DNA of 61,391 nt from Phyllobacteriaceae bacterium (GCA_023954255.1 JAMLIH010000013.1:1-61391); one strand, 5' to 3'; positions 28,616 to 37,953 are shown, counted from the stretch's first letter. Translations and numbers: made by a program. Notes: generated from the sequence alone by a model not told the origin.

Positions 28616-29562
28616 CCCTGCAATTGCTCCCACATTTCCTTGTCGCGGGCCGCCGTCCAGATGCGCGGCGTGTCGATGTCCCGCGCTTCGTCATAGGCCC
28701 GTGCCACGTTGAACGGCAGGCAGTGCTCGTAAATCGCATAGTCCGAAAACTTCGGATCGCATTCCGCCCGGCAGGCATCCCATGCCTCTTTCAGCGACCC
28801 GCCACGCAGCGCTACCTGCGCAACCGGCCGGTAGGTCGAGCGCACGAAATCGGCAGTGTTGTCGAGTGCCTCGTTGACCTTCGCCCTGCCGGTCAGCGCA
28901 TTGCCCCGGCCTGGCGCGATGGCGTCGACATCAAAGGCGCGGATTCTCTCGAGCGTACCCGGCCAGTCGTGAAAATGTCCGTCGCCGCAATAACAGGCCG
29001 AGTGGTATTCGACGATGTCGCCGGTAAACATCACATTGGCATCGGGTACATAGGCAACGATATCGCCCGCCGTATGGGCGCGGCCAACATGCATCAGATC
29101 GACCCGGCGGTTGCCGAGATAGACACTCATCCGGTTGTTGAACGTTGTCGTCGGCCAGGTCAGCCCCGGAATTTCCTCATGGCCCTGAAACAGGCGCGGG
29201 AATCGGTCGAACTCGCTGTCCCAGTCCTCCTGGCCGCGTTCGACTACCATGGAGCGGGCCTTCTCGCCCATTATAACCTGCGGCGCGGCGAAGGCCGAAG
29301 CGCCCAGAACCCGCACCGCGTGATAGTGCGTCAGCACCAGATGGGTGATCGGCTTGTCAGTGACCTCGCGTACCTTCTTGATCACCTTGCGGGCCAGCCG
29401 CGGCGTTGCCTGTGCCTCGATGATCATCACGCTGTCATCGCCGATGATGACGCCGGAGTTCGGATCTCCTTCGGCGGTGAACGCCCACAGGTCGCGGCCG
29501 ATTTCGGTAAAGGAAATCGTCTTTTCCGTCAGGTCGCCTGCGGAGGCGAATTGCTTGGTCAT
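28612..29562 (-). CDS. Metallo-beta-lactamase-fold protein with degenerate metal site
   Basis: 316 residues. The MBL fold is recognisable from GVIIGDDSVMIIEAQ, LVLTHYHAVRVLGA, HVGRAHTAGDIVAY and MFTGDIVEYHSACYCGDGHFHDW. The canonical HxHxDH motif is replaced by H79-Y-H81-A-V83-R84: the Asp and the last His that hold the second metal are absent. Either a one-metal enzyme or one using other ligands. Start and stop overlap both neighbours (ATGA on each side), so it belongs to the homogentisate operon; a hydrolytic step on a ring or CoA intermediate is possible but unproved. Confidence 0.8.
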   Translation of the reverse strand: MTKQFASAGDLTEKTISFTEIGRDLWAFTAEGDPNSGVIIGDDSVMIIEAQATPRLARKVIKKVREVTDKPITHLVLTHYHAVRVLGASAFAAPQVIMGEKARSMVVERGQEDWDSEFDRFPRLFQGHEEIPGLTWPTTTFNNRMSVYLGNRRVDLMHVGRAHTAGDIVAYVPDANVMFTGDIVEYHSACYCGDGHFHDWPGTLERIRAFDVDAIAPGRGNALTGRAKVNEALDNTADFVRSTYRPVAQVALRGGSLKEAWDACRAECDPKFSDYAIYEHCLPFNVARAYDEARDIDTPRIWTAARDKEMWEQLQG

Positions 29563-30578
29563 GCTTTCTCCACTGTCTGCTCGATGGCGCCGAAGACCGA
29601 CTGGCCTTGCCTGTCCTTCATCTCGATACGCACGGTGTCGCCAAAGGCCATGAAGGGTGTCGACGGCTTGCCATCGGCGATTGTCTCGATCATGCGGATT
29701 TCCGCAATGCAGGAATAGCCCAGTCCGCCCTCGGCAACCGGCCTGCCGGGCGAACCGTCCTTGTCCTTGTTGGAAACCGTGCCCGAGCCGATGATCGTGC
29801 CGGCGGCGAGGTTCCGAGTCTTGGCGGCATGGGCGATCAACTGGCCGAAATCGAAGGTCATGTCGGTGCCGGCATCCGCCCGCCCGAAAGGTTCGCCATT
29901 GTAGTCGATCATCAGCGGCAGGGAGAGCTTGCCGCCATCCCAGGCATCGCCCAGTTCGTCGGGACTGACGGCTACAGGCGAGAACGCCGAGGAAGGTTTC
30001 GACTGGAAGAAGCCGAAGCCCTTGGCGAGTTCCGCCGGGATCAGCCCGCGCAGGGAGACATCGTTGACCAGCATGACGAGCCGGATCTTTTCGCGGGCTG
30101 CTTCAGGCGAAATTCCCATGGGCGTATCGTCGACGATGACAGCGATTTCGCCTTCCATGTCGATGCCCCATGCGGGGACGGCGTCAGCGGGAAAGCGGAT
30201 CGGATCGTGCGGGCCGATGAAGGTATCGGAACCGCCCTGATACATCAGCGGATCGGTCCAGAAGGTTTCCGGCATCTCGGCGTTGCGCGCCCTGCGCACC
30301 AGTTCCACGTGATTGACGTAGGCCGAGCCATCCGCCCACTGATAGGCACGCGGCAACGGCGACATCGTCTGTGCTTCATCGAAGGGATGCCCTGCGATCT
30401 CGCCGATTTCCAGCCGCTCATACTCGGCCTGAAGGTCCGGGCCGCAATCGGCCCAGTTGTCCAGGGCGCCTTGAAGCGTCGCTGCGATGTGGCCCGCATC
30501 GGCGAACATCATCAGATCGCTCGACACCACGGCGAGTTTTCCGTCGCGGGTGCCATCCTTCAACGTGGCAAGTTTCAT
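29559..30578 (-). CDS. fahA: Fumarylacetoacetate hydrolase family protein
   Basis: 339 residues, FAH fold. The metal site acidic residues lie in DMEGEIAVIVDD, with LVMLVNDVSLRGL and GSGTVSNKD following. As the hydrolase beside hmgA and maiA it most likely splits fumarylacetoacetate to fumarate and acetoacetate, the final step of homogentisate breakdown. It is about 100 residues shorter than mammalian-type FAH but the usual size for the bacterial variant in such operons. Its stop overlaps the MBL gene start. Confidence 0.85.
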   Translation of the reverse strand: MKLATLKDGTRDGKLAVVSSDLMMFADAGHIAATLQGALDNWADCGPDLQAEYERLEIGEIAGHPFDEAQTMSPLPRAYQWADGSAYVNHVELVRRARNAEMPETFWTDPLMYQGGSDTFIGPHDPIRFPADAVPAWGIDMEGEIAVIVDDTPMGISPEAAREKIRLVMLVNDVSLRGLIPAELAKGFGFFQSKPSSAFSPVAVSPDELGDAWDGGKLSLPLMIDYNGEPFGRADAGTDMTFDFGQLIAHAAKTRNLAAGTIIGSGTVSNKDKDGSPGRPVAEGGLGYSCIAEIRMIETIADGKPSTPFMAFGDTVRIEMKDRQGQSVFGAIEQTVEKA

Positions 30579-30647
30579 GCTGACTCCGGTAACATGCGTA
30601 TATCGACTTGGTTGGGCGAAGAAAGAGGCAGGCAGCTTGCCCGCGAT

Positions 30648-32003
30648 CTATTTGATGCCCGGTGTGCCATCGAACTTCTTGTCGATGTCCGACCAGCAGT
30701 CAATGTAATCATCCTGCAACGGCGCCTCCTTCGCGGCATATTCCGTCAGGTGCTGGGGGAAGCGCGTTTCGAACATGAAGCTCATCGTGTTGTCGAGCTT
30801 GTCGGGCTTCAGGTCCACATTCGAGGCCTTTTCGAAGGCCTCCTTGTCCGGTCCGTGCGGCAGCATCATGTTGTGCAGGCTCATGCCGCCCGGCACGAAA
30901 CCCTGCGGCTTGGCATCGTACTGGCCGTAGATGTTGCCCATCAGCTCGCTCATGATGTTCTTGTGATACCAGGGCGGACGGAACGTGTCCTCCATCACCA
31001 TCCAGCGTTCACGGAACAGCACGAAATCGATATTGGCGGTGCCCGGAGCGCCCGAAGGTGCGGTCAGCACAGTGAAGATCGACGGGTCGGGGTGGTCGAA
31101 CAGGATCGCCCCGATCGGGCAATAATCGCGCAGATCGTATTTCACCGGTGCGTAATTGCCGTGCCAGGCAACCACGTCGAGCGGCGAATGGCCGATCTTC
31201 GTTTCATGGAACTGGCCGCACCACTTGATGGTGACCGTGCTCGGCGCCTCGTGATCCTCATACCAGGCGACCGGAGTCTTGAAATCGCGCCGGTTCGCCA
31301 TGCAGTTGGCCCCGATAGGCCCGCGTCCAGGCAGTTCGAATTTCTGGCCGTAATTTTCGCAGACGAAACCGCGCGCCGGTCCCTCGACCAGTTCGACCCG
31401 GTAGAGCAGGCCGCGCGGAATGATGGCGATTTCCTTCGGTTCGAGATCGATAACGCCGAGCTCGGTGCAGAACCGCAGCCGCCCTTCCTGGGGCACGACG
31501 AGAAGCTCGGAGTCGGCTGAATAGAAATAGCTGTCCACCATGGATTGGGTGACCAGATAGATGTGGCTTGCCATGCCGACCTGGGTGTTGACGTCCCCGG
31601 CCGTCGTCATGGTGCGCATTCCGGTCAGCCAGGTGAGTTTTTCCTCGCCATGAGGCAGCGGGTCCCAGCGGTACTGGCCGAGCGAGATCACGTCGGGATC
31701 GATATTCGGCGCCGACTTCCAGTAGGGAAGATCGATTTTCTCGTAGCGGTGCGAGTGCTTCACCGACGGGCGGATGCGATAGCACCAGGTGCGTTCGTTC
31801 TGATGGCTCGGCGCCGTAAAGGCCGTGCCCGACAACTGTTCGCCATAAAGCCCGTAATTGCATTTCTGCGGGCTGTTCATGCCCTTGGGCAATGCACCGG
31901 GCAGTGCCTCGGTCTCGAAGTCATTTCCGAAGCCGGGCATGTAGCCTTCCAGAATGGCGCTCTGCACCGTCGTTTCGCTATCGGGTTTCGTCTTGTCGAG
32001 CAT
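30648..32003 (-). CDS. hmgA: Homogentisate 1,2-dioxygenase HmgA
   Basis: Fe(II) cupin enzyme that opens the homogentisate ring to maleylacetoacetate. Conserved segments: [72 protein letters not shown] and [15 protein letters not shown]. The ATG at 32003 has a strong site (GGAGG, 8 bases before) and gives 451 residues. First gene of the leftward catabolic operon and divergent from a MarR regulator; the palindromic operator at 32058-32075 lies 55 bases upstream. Confidence 0.97.
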   Translation of the reverse strand: MLDKTKPDSETTVQSAILEGYMPGFGNDFETEALPGALPKGMNSPQKCNYGLYGEQLSGTAFTAPSHQNERTWCYRIRPSVKHSHRYEKIDLPYWKSAPNIDPDVISLGQYRWDPLPHGEEKLTWLTGMRTMTTAGDVNTQVGMASHIYLVTQSMVDSYFYSADSELLVVPQEGRLRFCTELGVIDLEPKEIAIIPRGLLYRVELVEGPARGFVCENYGQKFELPGRGPIGANCMANRRDFKTPVAWYEDHEAPSTVTIKWCGQFHETKIGHSPLDVVAWHGNYAPVKYDLRDYCPIGAILFDHPDPSIFTVLTAPSGAPGTANIDFVLFRERWMVMEDTFRPPWYHKNIMSELMGNIYGQYDAKPQGFVPGGMSLHNMMLPHGPDKEAFEKASNVDLKPDKLDNTMSFMFETRFPQHLTEYAAKEAPLQDDYIDCWSDIDKKFDGTPGIK

Positions 32004-32057
32004 GATGTCCTCCGCCAGCCGGGCACGGTCATGCACAATTGCAGCCGCCGGCAAAAT

Positions 32058-32090
32058 TAGTTACATCAGTAACTATCCAGAATGTAACTA
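32058..32090. promoter_or_regulatory. Palindromic operator (TAGTTAC-ATCA-GTAACTA) plus extra half-site between hmgA and marR
   Basis: Perfect 7-base inverted repeat at 32058-32075 (spacer ATCA) and a further GTAACTA at 32084-32090, in phase 15 bases after the second arm, ending 12 bases before the MarR start. The size and symmetry fit a MarR dimer site that would repress both the catabolic operon and the regulator's own gene until a pathway metabolite binds. Confidence 0.75.
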
Positions 32091-32102
32091 TCAAGGCAAA
32101 AC

Positions 32103-32558
32103 ATGACAGGCAGGAAACAGGACAAGGCGTTCGAGCTTGAGGGTTTCATACCCTTCCGGCTCAATCAGGCGGCGGAGCGCGTCAGCCTGGATTTCGCCAA
32201 GCTGTACCGCAAGGCCTATGGCATGACCCGTCCGCAATGGCGAACGCTTGCCAATCTTGGCCAGCATGGACGGCTGACCGCGAGACAGATTTGCGACCTG
32301 TCCATCCAGCACAAGACGAAAGTCAGCCGAGCGGTCGCCGATCTCGAAGAGCGCAAATGGCTTAAGCGCAGCACCAATCCGCAGGACCGGCGCGAGGAAT
32401 GGCTGGAGCTGACATCCGGGGGCAGGGCGGTCTTCAGCGAACTCTCCAGGCTGGGGCGCGAACAGGATCGAAAGCTGCGGGCTGCTCTCGGCGCGCAAAA
32501 CGCCACGGCACTGGAGACGGCGCTCACGGCTCTGGAAAACCTGACTTATGGTGACTGA
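32103..32558 (+). CDS. MarR family transcriptional regulator (likely HmgR-type)
   Basis: 151 residues with the MarR winged helix: GMTRPQWRTLANLGQHGRLTARQICDLS, KTKVSRAVADLEERKWLKRS and the wing DRREEWLELTSGG. Divergent from hmgA with a 99-base shared control region that holds a perfect inverted repeat. It most likely represses the homogentisate operon and itself. The ligand is unknown; an aromatic acid or homogentisate would be expected. Confidence 0.9.
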   Translation: MTGRKQDKAFELEGFIPFRLNQAAERVSLDFAKLYRKAYGMTRPQWRTLANLGQHGRLTARQICDLSIQHKTKVSRAVADLEERKWLKRSTNPQDRREEWLELTSGGRAVFSELSRLGREQDRKLRAALGAQNATALETALTALENLTYGD

Positions 32559-32576
32559 CGTGCAGGTATCCTGCGG

Positions 32577-33860
32577 CTATCGCTGGTCTTCGGGCTCCGT
32601 GGCTTCGCCCCACTCGCCGGTCTCGGGTTCATGGCCACGGGGATCGAGCGCAGAGGTCTCCGGTGTTGCGAAACGGCCGGGCACCATGCCGACATAGTCG
32701 GATTTTTCCTCTTCGGGAACGGCCTTCTCCTGGCTGATGCGCACGGCGGCGTAGATGAGGATCAGAACATGTGCCGCCAGGGTGGTGATGAACAGGCCCT
32801 GCTTGGGCAGCATGGTCATGATCCATCCGGAAAGCAGTGGCCCTGCAATCCCGCCGATGCCGTACATCAGCAACAAACCCCCGCTGATCTTGATGAAGGT
32901 GCCGGGCGCCGCCTTGTCGCTCGCATGGGCAATTATGATTGGGTAGACGGTATAGATGGCAGCGCCGAAGATCGTGGTGGCGACCAGAACCGGCAGGGCG
33001 TCCACCGGCTGCAGGGCGACGAAATAGAGATCGACGGCCAGCGCCAGCGCTGCAACTCCCATCAAGACCAGCCGCCGGTCGAACTTGTCGGAGAGATAGC
33101 CGACAGGGATCTGCATCGCAGCGCCTGCAAGGATCGGCAGGCTCATCATCAGCGCGATGGTTGCCGTGCCAAGATCGAGATTCTCGCCGAAGACCGCGCC
33201 CAGTGTGCCATAGGCCGAGTTCGAGGCGCCGATCAGAAAGGCCGCGGCAAAGGCGATGGGCGAGTTGCGCCACAATACCTTGAGGTCGAGTCCGGTCTCG
33301 ACAAGCGGCCGGGGTGCACTGGCGGTTGAAACCGCGGTCGGCAGCACAGCGAGTGCATAGAAGATGGCGGCGAACACGAACAGCACGTGGTTTGCCGGAT
33401 CACCGAGCGGGATCATCATCTGCCCGGCCATCACTGCCGCCAGATTGGCCATGGAATAGAACCCGAATACCCGTCCACGGTACTGGTTTTCGGCGCGCTC
33501 GTTGAGCCAGCTCTCGACGATCATGGCGGCTCCGGCAAAGCAGAAGCCCGTCGCCGCCCTCAGGATGATCCAGCTTGCCGGATTGATGAACAGCAGCGTC
33601 AGCAGAACGGAGATGACGCAAATCGCAGCCATCGCTCCGAAGGTGCGGACATGACCGACCCGGCGGACAAGCCGGGGCGTGTAGATACATCCGGCGATGT
33701 AGCCGATGGCCCAGCCGGTTCCCAGCAGGCCCAGGCTGAGCGTCGGAAACGCCTCCATCGAGCCGCGTAGCGGCAGAACCAGACCCTGGATGCCTCCGGC
33801 CACCATCAGGAAGACGGAGCCGAGCATGATTGCGAAAATGGGTAGAAGCTGACGGCGCAT
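32577..33860 (-). CDS. MFS transporter, YcaD-like
   Basis: 427 residues with about 12 hydrophobic segments (for example LLPIFAIMLGSVFLMVAGG, LVATTIFGAAIYTVYPIII) and the MFS signature-like YLSDKFDRRLVLMG in the middle loop. A hydrophilic C-terminal tail of ~50 residues rich in Glu and Pro. The closest type I recognise is the YcaD family of uncharacterised importers. Convergent with marR (18 bases apart) and 43 bases before puuB on the same strand. Substrate not predictable. Confidence 0.85.
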   Translation of the reverse strand: MRRQLLPIFAIMLGSVFLMVAGGIQGLVLPLRGSMEAFPTLSLGLLGTGWAIGYIAGCIYTPRLVRRVGHVRTFGAMAAICVISVLLTLLFINPASWIILRAATGFCFAGAAMIVESWLNERAENQYRGRVFGFYSMANLAAVMAGQMMIPLGDPANHVLFVFAAIFYALAVLPTAVSTASAPRPLVETGLDLKVLWRNSPIAFAAAFLIGASNSAYGTLGAVFGENLDLGTATIALMMSLPILAGAAMQIPVGYLSDKFDRRLVLMGVAALALAVDLYFVALQPVDALPVLVATTIFGAAIYTVYPIIIAHASDKAAPGTFIKISGGLLLMYGIGGIAGPLLSGWIMTMLPKQGLFITTLAAHVLILIYAAVRISQEKAVPEEEKSDYVGMVPGRFATPETSALDPRGHEPETGEWGEATEPEDQR

Positions 33861-33903
33861 GAGCCGCCCCTAGCAGTTTTGAGCGCTCACCGGAAGGCCG
33901 GGA

Positions 33904-35214
33904 TTACAGCCGGTCGCGCAGGGAAAACCAGGTCATGGCGGCAACCAGCATGGGATATCGCAGCAGCGTGCCGCCGGGAAAGCGCGGGGTGTCCATCTGC
34001 GCCATCGCGTCGAACTGCGCGGCCTGCCCGCCAATGGCTTCCGCGGCGATCTTGCCGGCCAGGGTCGCCAGTGCCACGCCGTGTCCGGAATAGCCGGTGC
34101 AGGTGAGAATGTTTCCGGCAATCCGCTCGAAAAGCGGCAGCCGTTTCACGGTTACCGCCAGCGTGCCGCCCCAGCCGTAATCGATCTTCAGTGTTTCTGC
34201 CTGGGGAAAGATTTCCAGCATCGGCTTTCGAACAAATGTCTTGATATCTGCGGGAAAACGATAGCCGTAGTTTTCGCCGCCGCCGAACAGCAGGCGGTTG
34301 TCATGGGTCATGCGGAAATAGTTGATGACGAATTTCGAGTCGGCTACCGCGGCAGCGGTTGGCATGATCGCCTCGCGTTGTGTTGCCGTAAGCGGTTCGG
34401 TCGCGATGACGAAATTGTTGATCGGCAGCACGCGCTGGGCAACGCTCTTCTGCAGCATGCCGAGATAGCCGTTGCAGGCATAGACAAGATGACTGGCGCG
34501 GATTTCGCCCTGCGCCGTCGCTACCCTGACCTTCGGGCCTTCCGACACGGACACAACCTCGGAATTCTCATGCAGGACGGCACCGGCTTTTTCCGCCAGT
34601 CCGGCAATTCCGAGCGTCAGCGCCAGCGGGTTTATGTGAAAGGCGCCGGTATCGAGCGTTCCGCCGAAATACCGCTCGCTGCGCACCAGCTGGTGCAATT
34701 CTTCGCGATCAACAAAGCGGATTTTGTCGTAGCCGTATTCCCCGTTGAGCTTGTCGGCATACTCACGGCTTTCCGCAACATAGCGCTGCTTGTGGTCGGC
34801 GTGCAGGATGCCGTCCTCGATATGGCACTCGAATTCGCCCTCGGCGGCAAGTTCGCGCACCAGTGCCTTTGCCTCCTCGGCGATTTCCCAGAACTGCCGG
34901 GCATTCGCCTTGCCGTAGTGCTTTTCGAGATAATCCTGGTCGAGCCGCTGGCCGGTTCCGACCTGTCCGCCATTGCGCCCCGATGCCCCCCAGCCGACGC
35001 GGTGCGCTTCGAGCACGGTCACCTTGTAGCCGGCTCTGGCAAGATGCAGCGCGGCAGAAAGCCCAGTCAGGCCGGCGCCAATGATGCAGACATCGGTGTC
35101 GGCCGTGCCCGACAATGCCGGACGCGGCGCTTGCGTGCCGGTCACCGCTGAATACCAGGATTCGGGATAAACGCCCTGGCGGTCGTTCGAATGCAGAAGA
35201 TTGATACTGGTCAT
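33904..35214 (-). CDS. puuB: FAD-dependent gamma-glutamylputrescine oxidase-like protein PuuB
   Basis: 436 residues, DAO/glycine-oxidase fold: FAD site VCIIGAGLTGLSAALHLARAGYKVTVLEAH, then GWGASGRNGGQVGTGQRLD and the C-terminal FAD loop CTGYSGHGVALATLAGK. PuuB oxidises gamma-glutamylputrescine to the aldehyde in the Puu pathway. It lies 34 bases downstream of puuA on the same strand, next to the polyamine ABC importer, which supports this role. Confidence 0.88.
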   Translation of the reverse strand: MTSINLLHSNDRQGVYPESWYSAVTGTQAPRPALSGTADTDVCIIGAGLTGLSAALHLARAGYKVTVLEAHRVGWGASGRNGGQVGTGQRLDQDYLEKHYGKANARQFWEIAEEAKALVRELAAEGEFECHIEDGILHADHKQRYVAESREYADKLNGEYGYDKIRFVDREELHQLVRSERYFGGTLDTGAFHINPLALTLGIAGLAEKAGAVLHENSEVVSVSEGPKVRVATAQGEIRASHLVYACNGYLGMLQKSVAQRVLPINNFVIATEPLTATQREAIMPTAAAVADSKFVINYFRMTHDNRLLFGGGENYGYRFPADIKTFVRKPMLEIFPQAETLKIDYGWGGTLAVTVKRLPLFERIAGNILTCTGYSGHGVALATLAGKIAAEAIGGQAAQFDAMAQMDTPRFPGGTLLRYPMLVAAMTWFSLRDRL

Positions 35215-35248
35215 GACGGCTGTCGCCCTGCGGCCCCGAACTTGGGTT

Positions 35249-36622
35249 CTACACGTTCAGCAGCAGATGCTCGCGCTCCCAGGGACTGATGACCTTCAGA
35301 TAGTCTTCGAACTCGCGGAACTTGGTATGCTGGTACATGTTGCAGAATTCCTCGCCCAGCACCTTGCGCACCTCCTTGTAGCGGTCGAGCTGCTTCAGTC
35401 CCTCGAACATCTCCCTCGGCAGCGCGTGCGGCAGCGAATAGGCATCGCCCGAAACGGCTTCCCGCGGCTCGATCTTGCGCGTCATGCCGAGATAGCCGCA
35501 GGCGAGACAGGCAGCGAGCGCCAGATAGGGATTGGTGTCCATGCCGACGACGCGGTTCTCCACCCGCCGCGCCTCAGGCCCGGAGGTTGGAATCCTCAGC
35601 CCCGTGGAACGGTTGTCGTAGCCCCATTCCAGATTGATCGGTGCAGAGATGCCCGGTACCAGTCGCCGGTAGGAATTCACATAGGGTGCGAGCAGCGAAA
35701 TCACCGAAGTAAGGTATTGCTGCTGTCCGCCGATAAACCAGTGGAACAGTTCGCTCGGACTGTCATCCGCATTGCTGAAAATGTTGTTTCCGGTTTTTCG
35801 GTCAACCACCGACTGGTGGATGTGCATTGCGCTGCCGGGTTCGTTCTCGATCGGCTTGGCCATGAAGGTGGCGTAGCAGTTGTGCCGCAGCGCCGCCTCC
35901 CGAACCGTGCGCTTGAAGAAGAACACCTGATCGGCGAGCAGCAGCGGATTGCCGTGATTGAGATTGATCTCGATCTGCCCGGCGCCGCCTTCCTGAATGA
36001 TCGTGTCGATTTCGATGCCCTGGGCTTCCGCGAAATCATAGATCGTGTCGATGACGGCGGTATATTCGTCGATCGCTGCGATGGAGTAGGACTGCCGGCC
36101 TGCGCCCTGACGGCCGGACCGGCCCACCGGCGGCTCGAGCGGGAAGTCCGGATCGATGTTCGGCTTGGTGAGATAGAATTCCAGTTCCGGTGCCGCCACC
36201 GGTTCCCAGCCCTTGCGCTTGTAGAGATTGAGGATGCGCTTCAGCACGTAGCGCGGCGACAGCGGAACGGGATCGCCGTCCAGCGTTTCCATGTCGTGGA
36301 TGATCTGTACCGTGACATCGTCCGCCCAGGGCGATGCGACAGCCGTTTCGAGATCCGGCACCAGCACCATGTCGCGCTCGGTCCATGACTCCTCGGTATC
36401 GTAGTCGGAATATTCGCCCGTAATCGTCTGGTAGAAGATCGATACCGGCAGGAAGGAGCGCTTGGTGTCGATGAACTTGCGTGCCGGCATGACCTTGCCG
36501 CGGGCAATGCCCGCAAAGTCGCTGATTACGCATTCGACTTCCTCGACTTCCCGTCCGTCGAGCCATTCCTGCGCGGCAGCCGGCAGGTTTTCCGCCCACT
36601 GATCAATTTGACGTTTTTTCAT
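35249..36622 (-). CDS. puuA: Glutamine synthetase family protein, gamma-glutamylputrescine synthetase PuuA
   Basis: 457 residues from the ATG at 36622 (MKKRQIDQWAENLP); a long open frame continues upstream only as an antisense shadow of potF. Glutamine synthetase features: VISDFAGIARGKVMP, PELEFYL, INLNHGNPLLLADQ, the ATP-site GSAMHIHQS and the EFRDRSTG-like region YDNRSTGLRIP. Linked to puuB and to a putrescine-type ABC importer, it probably glutamylates putrescine. Divergent from potF with a 234-base shared control region. Confidence 0.9.
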   Translation of the reverse strand: MKKRQIDQWAENLPAAAQEWLDGREVEEVECVISDFAGIARGKVMPARKFIDTKRSFLPVSIFYQTITGEYSDYDTEESWTERDMVLVPDLETAVASPWADDVTVQIIHDMETLDGDPVPLSPRYVLKRILNLYKRKGWEPVAAPELEFYLTKPNIDPDFPLEPPVGRSGRQGAGRQSYSIAAIDEYTAVIDTIYDFAEAQGIEIDTIIQEGGAGQIEINLNHGNPLLLADQVFFFKRTVREAALRHNCYATFMAKPIENEPGSAMHIHQSVVDRKTGNNIFSNADDSPSELFHWFIGGQQQYLTSVISLLAPYVNSYRRLVPGISAPINLEWGYDNRSTGLRIPTSGPEARRVENRVVGMDTNPYLALAACLACGYLGMTRKIEPREAVSGDAYSLPHALPREMFEGLKQLDRYKEVRKVLGEEFCNMYQHTKFREFEDYLKVISPWEREHLLLNV

Positions 36623-36649
36623 GTTTGTTTCCAGGGACAAGGATTGTGG

Positions 36650-36817
36650 CCGGTGGTTCGACCGGCGGCATAATCGCCAATTCACGGCACCTGTGCAAGG
36701 AAAACCGGGGGATGCAACTTTGATGGTTAGGGCAGCCCATTGTAGAAACGGCACTTGTCGCTTGCCGCAAAATCGTCTTAACTTCCGAAAGGAGAGAGCT
36801 GCCCGAACCGGTGGTTC
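36650..36817. promoter_or_regulatory. Divergent puuA-potF control region with repeated CCGGTGGTTC
   Basis: The 10-base CCGGTGGTTC occurs at 36650-36659, 28 bases before puuA, and at 36808-36817, 40 bases before potF, in the same orientation. The second copy sits in a perfect inverted repeat GAACC-GGT-GGTTC (36805-36817). The placement near both divergent starts fits a shared regulator, but no regulator gene is adjacent. Confidence 0.4.
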
Positions 36818-36856
36818 ACTGCTGTCACGAACAAAAACGGCAACAGGGTGCGTTAT

Positions 36857-37945
36857 ATGAAGTACACGATCAAACTCACTGCCATGGCAAGCGCTGTATC
36901 GGTGCTGGCCACGGCAGCCATGGCGGCGGAAGTGCGGATCTACAACTGGTCCGACTATATCGACGAGTCGATTCTGGAGGATTTCACCAAGGAAACCGGC
37001 ATCGAAGTCACCTATGACGTCTTCGATTCCAACGAGGTTCTGGAAACAAAGCTTCTGGCAGGCGGCACCGGCTACGACATCGTCGTGCCCACCGGCTCGT
37101 TCCTCTCGCGCCAGATTGAGGCAGGCGTGTTTCAGAAGCTCGACAAGTCGAAATTGCCCAATCTGAAAAACATGTGGGCGGAAATCGCGGCGCAGACAGC
37201 GAAATATGATCCCGGCAACGAATACTCCATCAACTACATGTGGGGCACGACCGGGATCGGCTACAACGTCGGCAAGCTCAAGGAGATCACCGGCCAGGAT
37301 GAAATCACTTCCTGGGCGACCATCTTCGATCCGGCCCAGATCGCCAAATTCAAGGATTGCGGCATCCATGTGCTGGATGCTCCGGACGAACTGATCCCGG
37401 CAGCGCTCAACTATCTTGGCCTCGATCCGAACACTTCGAACCCGGATGACCTCGCCAAGGCGGAGGAAGCCCTCATGGCAATCCGTCCCTACATCCAGAA
37501 GTTCCATTCATCCGAGTACATCAACGCGCTCGCCAATGGTGACATCTGCCTGGCAGTCGGCTGGTCGGGCGATGTGCTGCAGGCCCGAGACCGGGCGGCC
37601 GAGGCTGACAATGGCGTCGAGATTGCCTACTCCATCCCCTCAGAAGGCGCCCTGATGTGGTTCGACCAGATGGCGATCCCTGCCGATGCGCAGAATGTCG
37701 ACGAAGCGCTTGCCTTCCTCGACTACATCATGCGGCCGGATGTCATCGCCAAGGCTTCAAATTATGTCGCCTATGCGAACGGCAACAAGGCATCTCAAGA
37801 AGTGATGGACAAGGAGGTGCTGGAAGATCCGGCGGTTTATCCGACTGCGGAGGCGACCAGCCGCCTGTATACCAAGCTGGCCTACGACCCGAAAACCCAG
37901 CGCGTTGCCACGCGCCTGTGGACCAAGGTCACAACTGGTCAGTAA
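36857..37945 (+). CDS. potF: Polyamine ABC transporter substrate-binding protein (PotF-like)
   Basis: Periplasmic binding protein, 362 residues from the ATG at 36857 (an in-frame GTG lies three codons earlier). A signal peptide of ~25 residues ends ATAAMA before AEVRIYNWSDYIDESIL, the classic start of mature PotF/PotD. GYDIVVPTGSFLSRQIEAG and NYMWGTTGIGYN are family motifs. A strong hairpin with a T run follows before the ATPase gene, so more binding protein than transporter is probably made. Confidence 0.93.
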   Translation: MKYTIKLTAMASAVSVLATAAMAAEVRIYNWSDYIDESILEDFTKETGIEVTYDVFDSNEVLETKLLAGGTGYDIVVPTGSFLSRQIEAGVFQKLDKSKLPNLKNMWAEIAAQTAKYDPGNEYSINYMWGTTGIGYNVGKLKEITGQDEITSWATIFDPAQIAKFKDCGIHVLDAPDELIPAALNYLGLDPNTSNPDDLAKAEEALMAIRPYIQKFHSSEYINALANGDICLAVGWSGDVLQARDRAAEADNGVEIAYSIPSEGALMWFDQMAIPADAQNVDEALAFLDYIMRPDVIAKASNYVAYANGNKASQEVMDKEVLEDPAVYPTAEATSRLYTKLAYDPKTQRVATRLWTKVTTGQ

Positions 37946-37953
37946 AAGCTATG

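Noticed and set aside
32577-33860. MFS gene as part of the homogentisate operon
   Set aside because: It is beyond the MarR gene on the minus strand and closer to puuB; no overlap or shared operator links it to hmgA.
36623-37507. Minus-strand open frame extending the puuA gene to a 752-residue protein
   Set aside because: The upstream 295 codons lie antisense to potF, have no glutamine synthetase features, and MKKRQIDQWAENLP at 36622 is a clear start.
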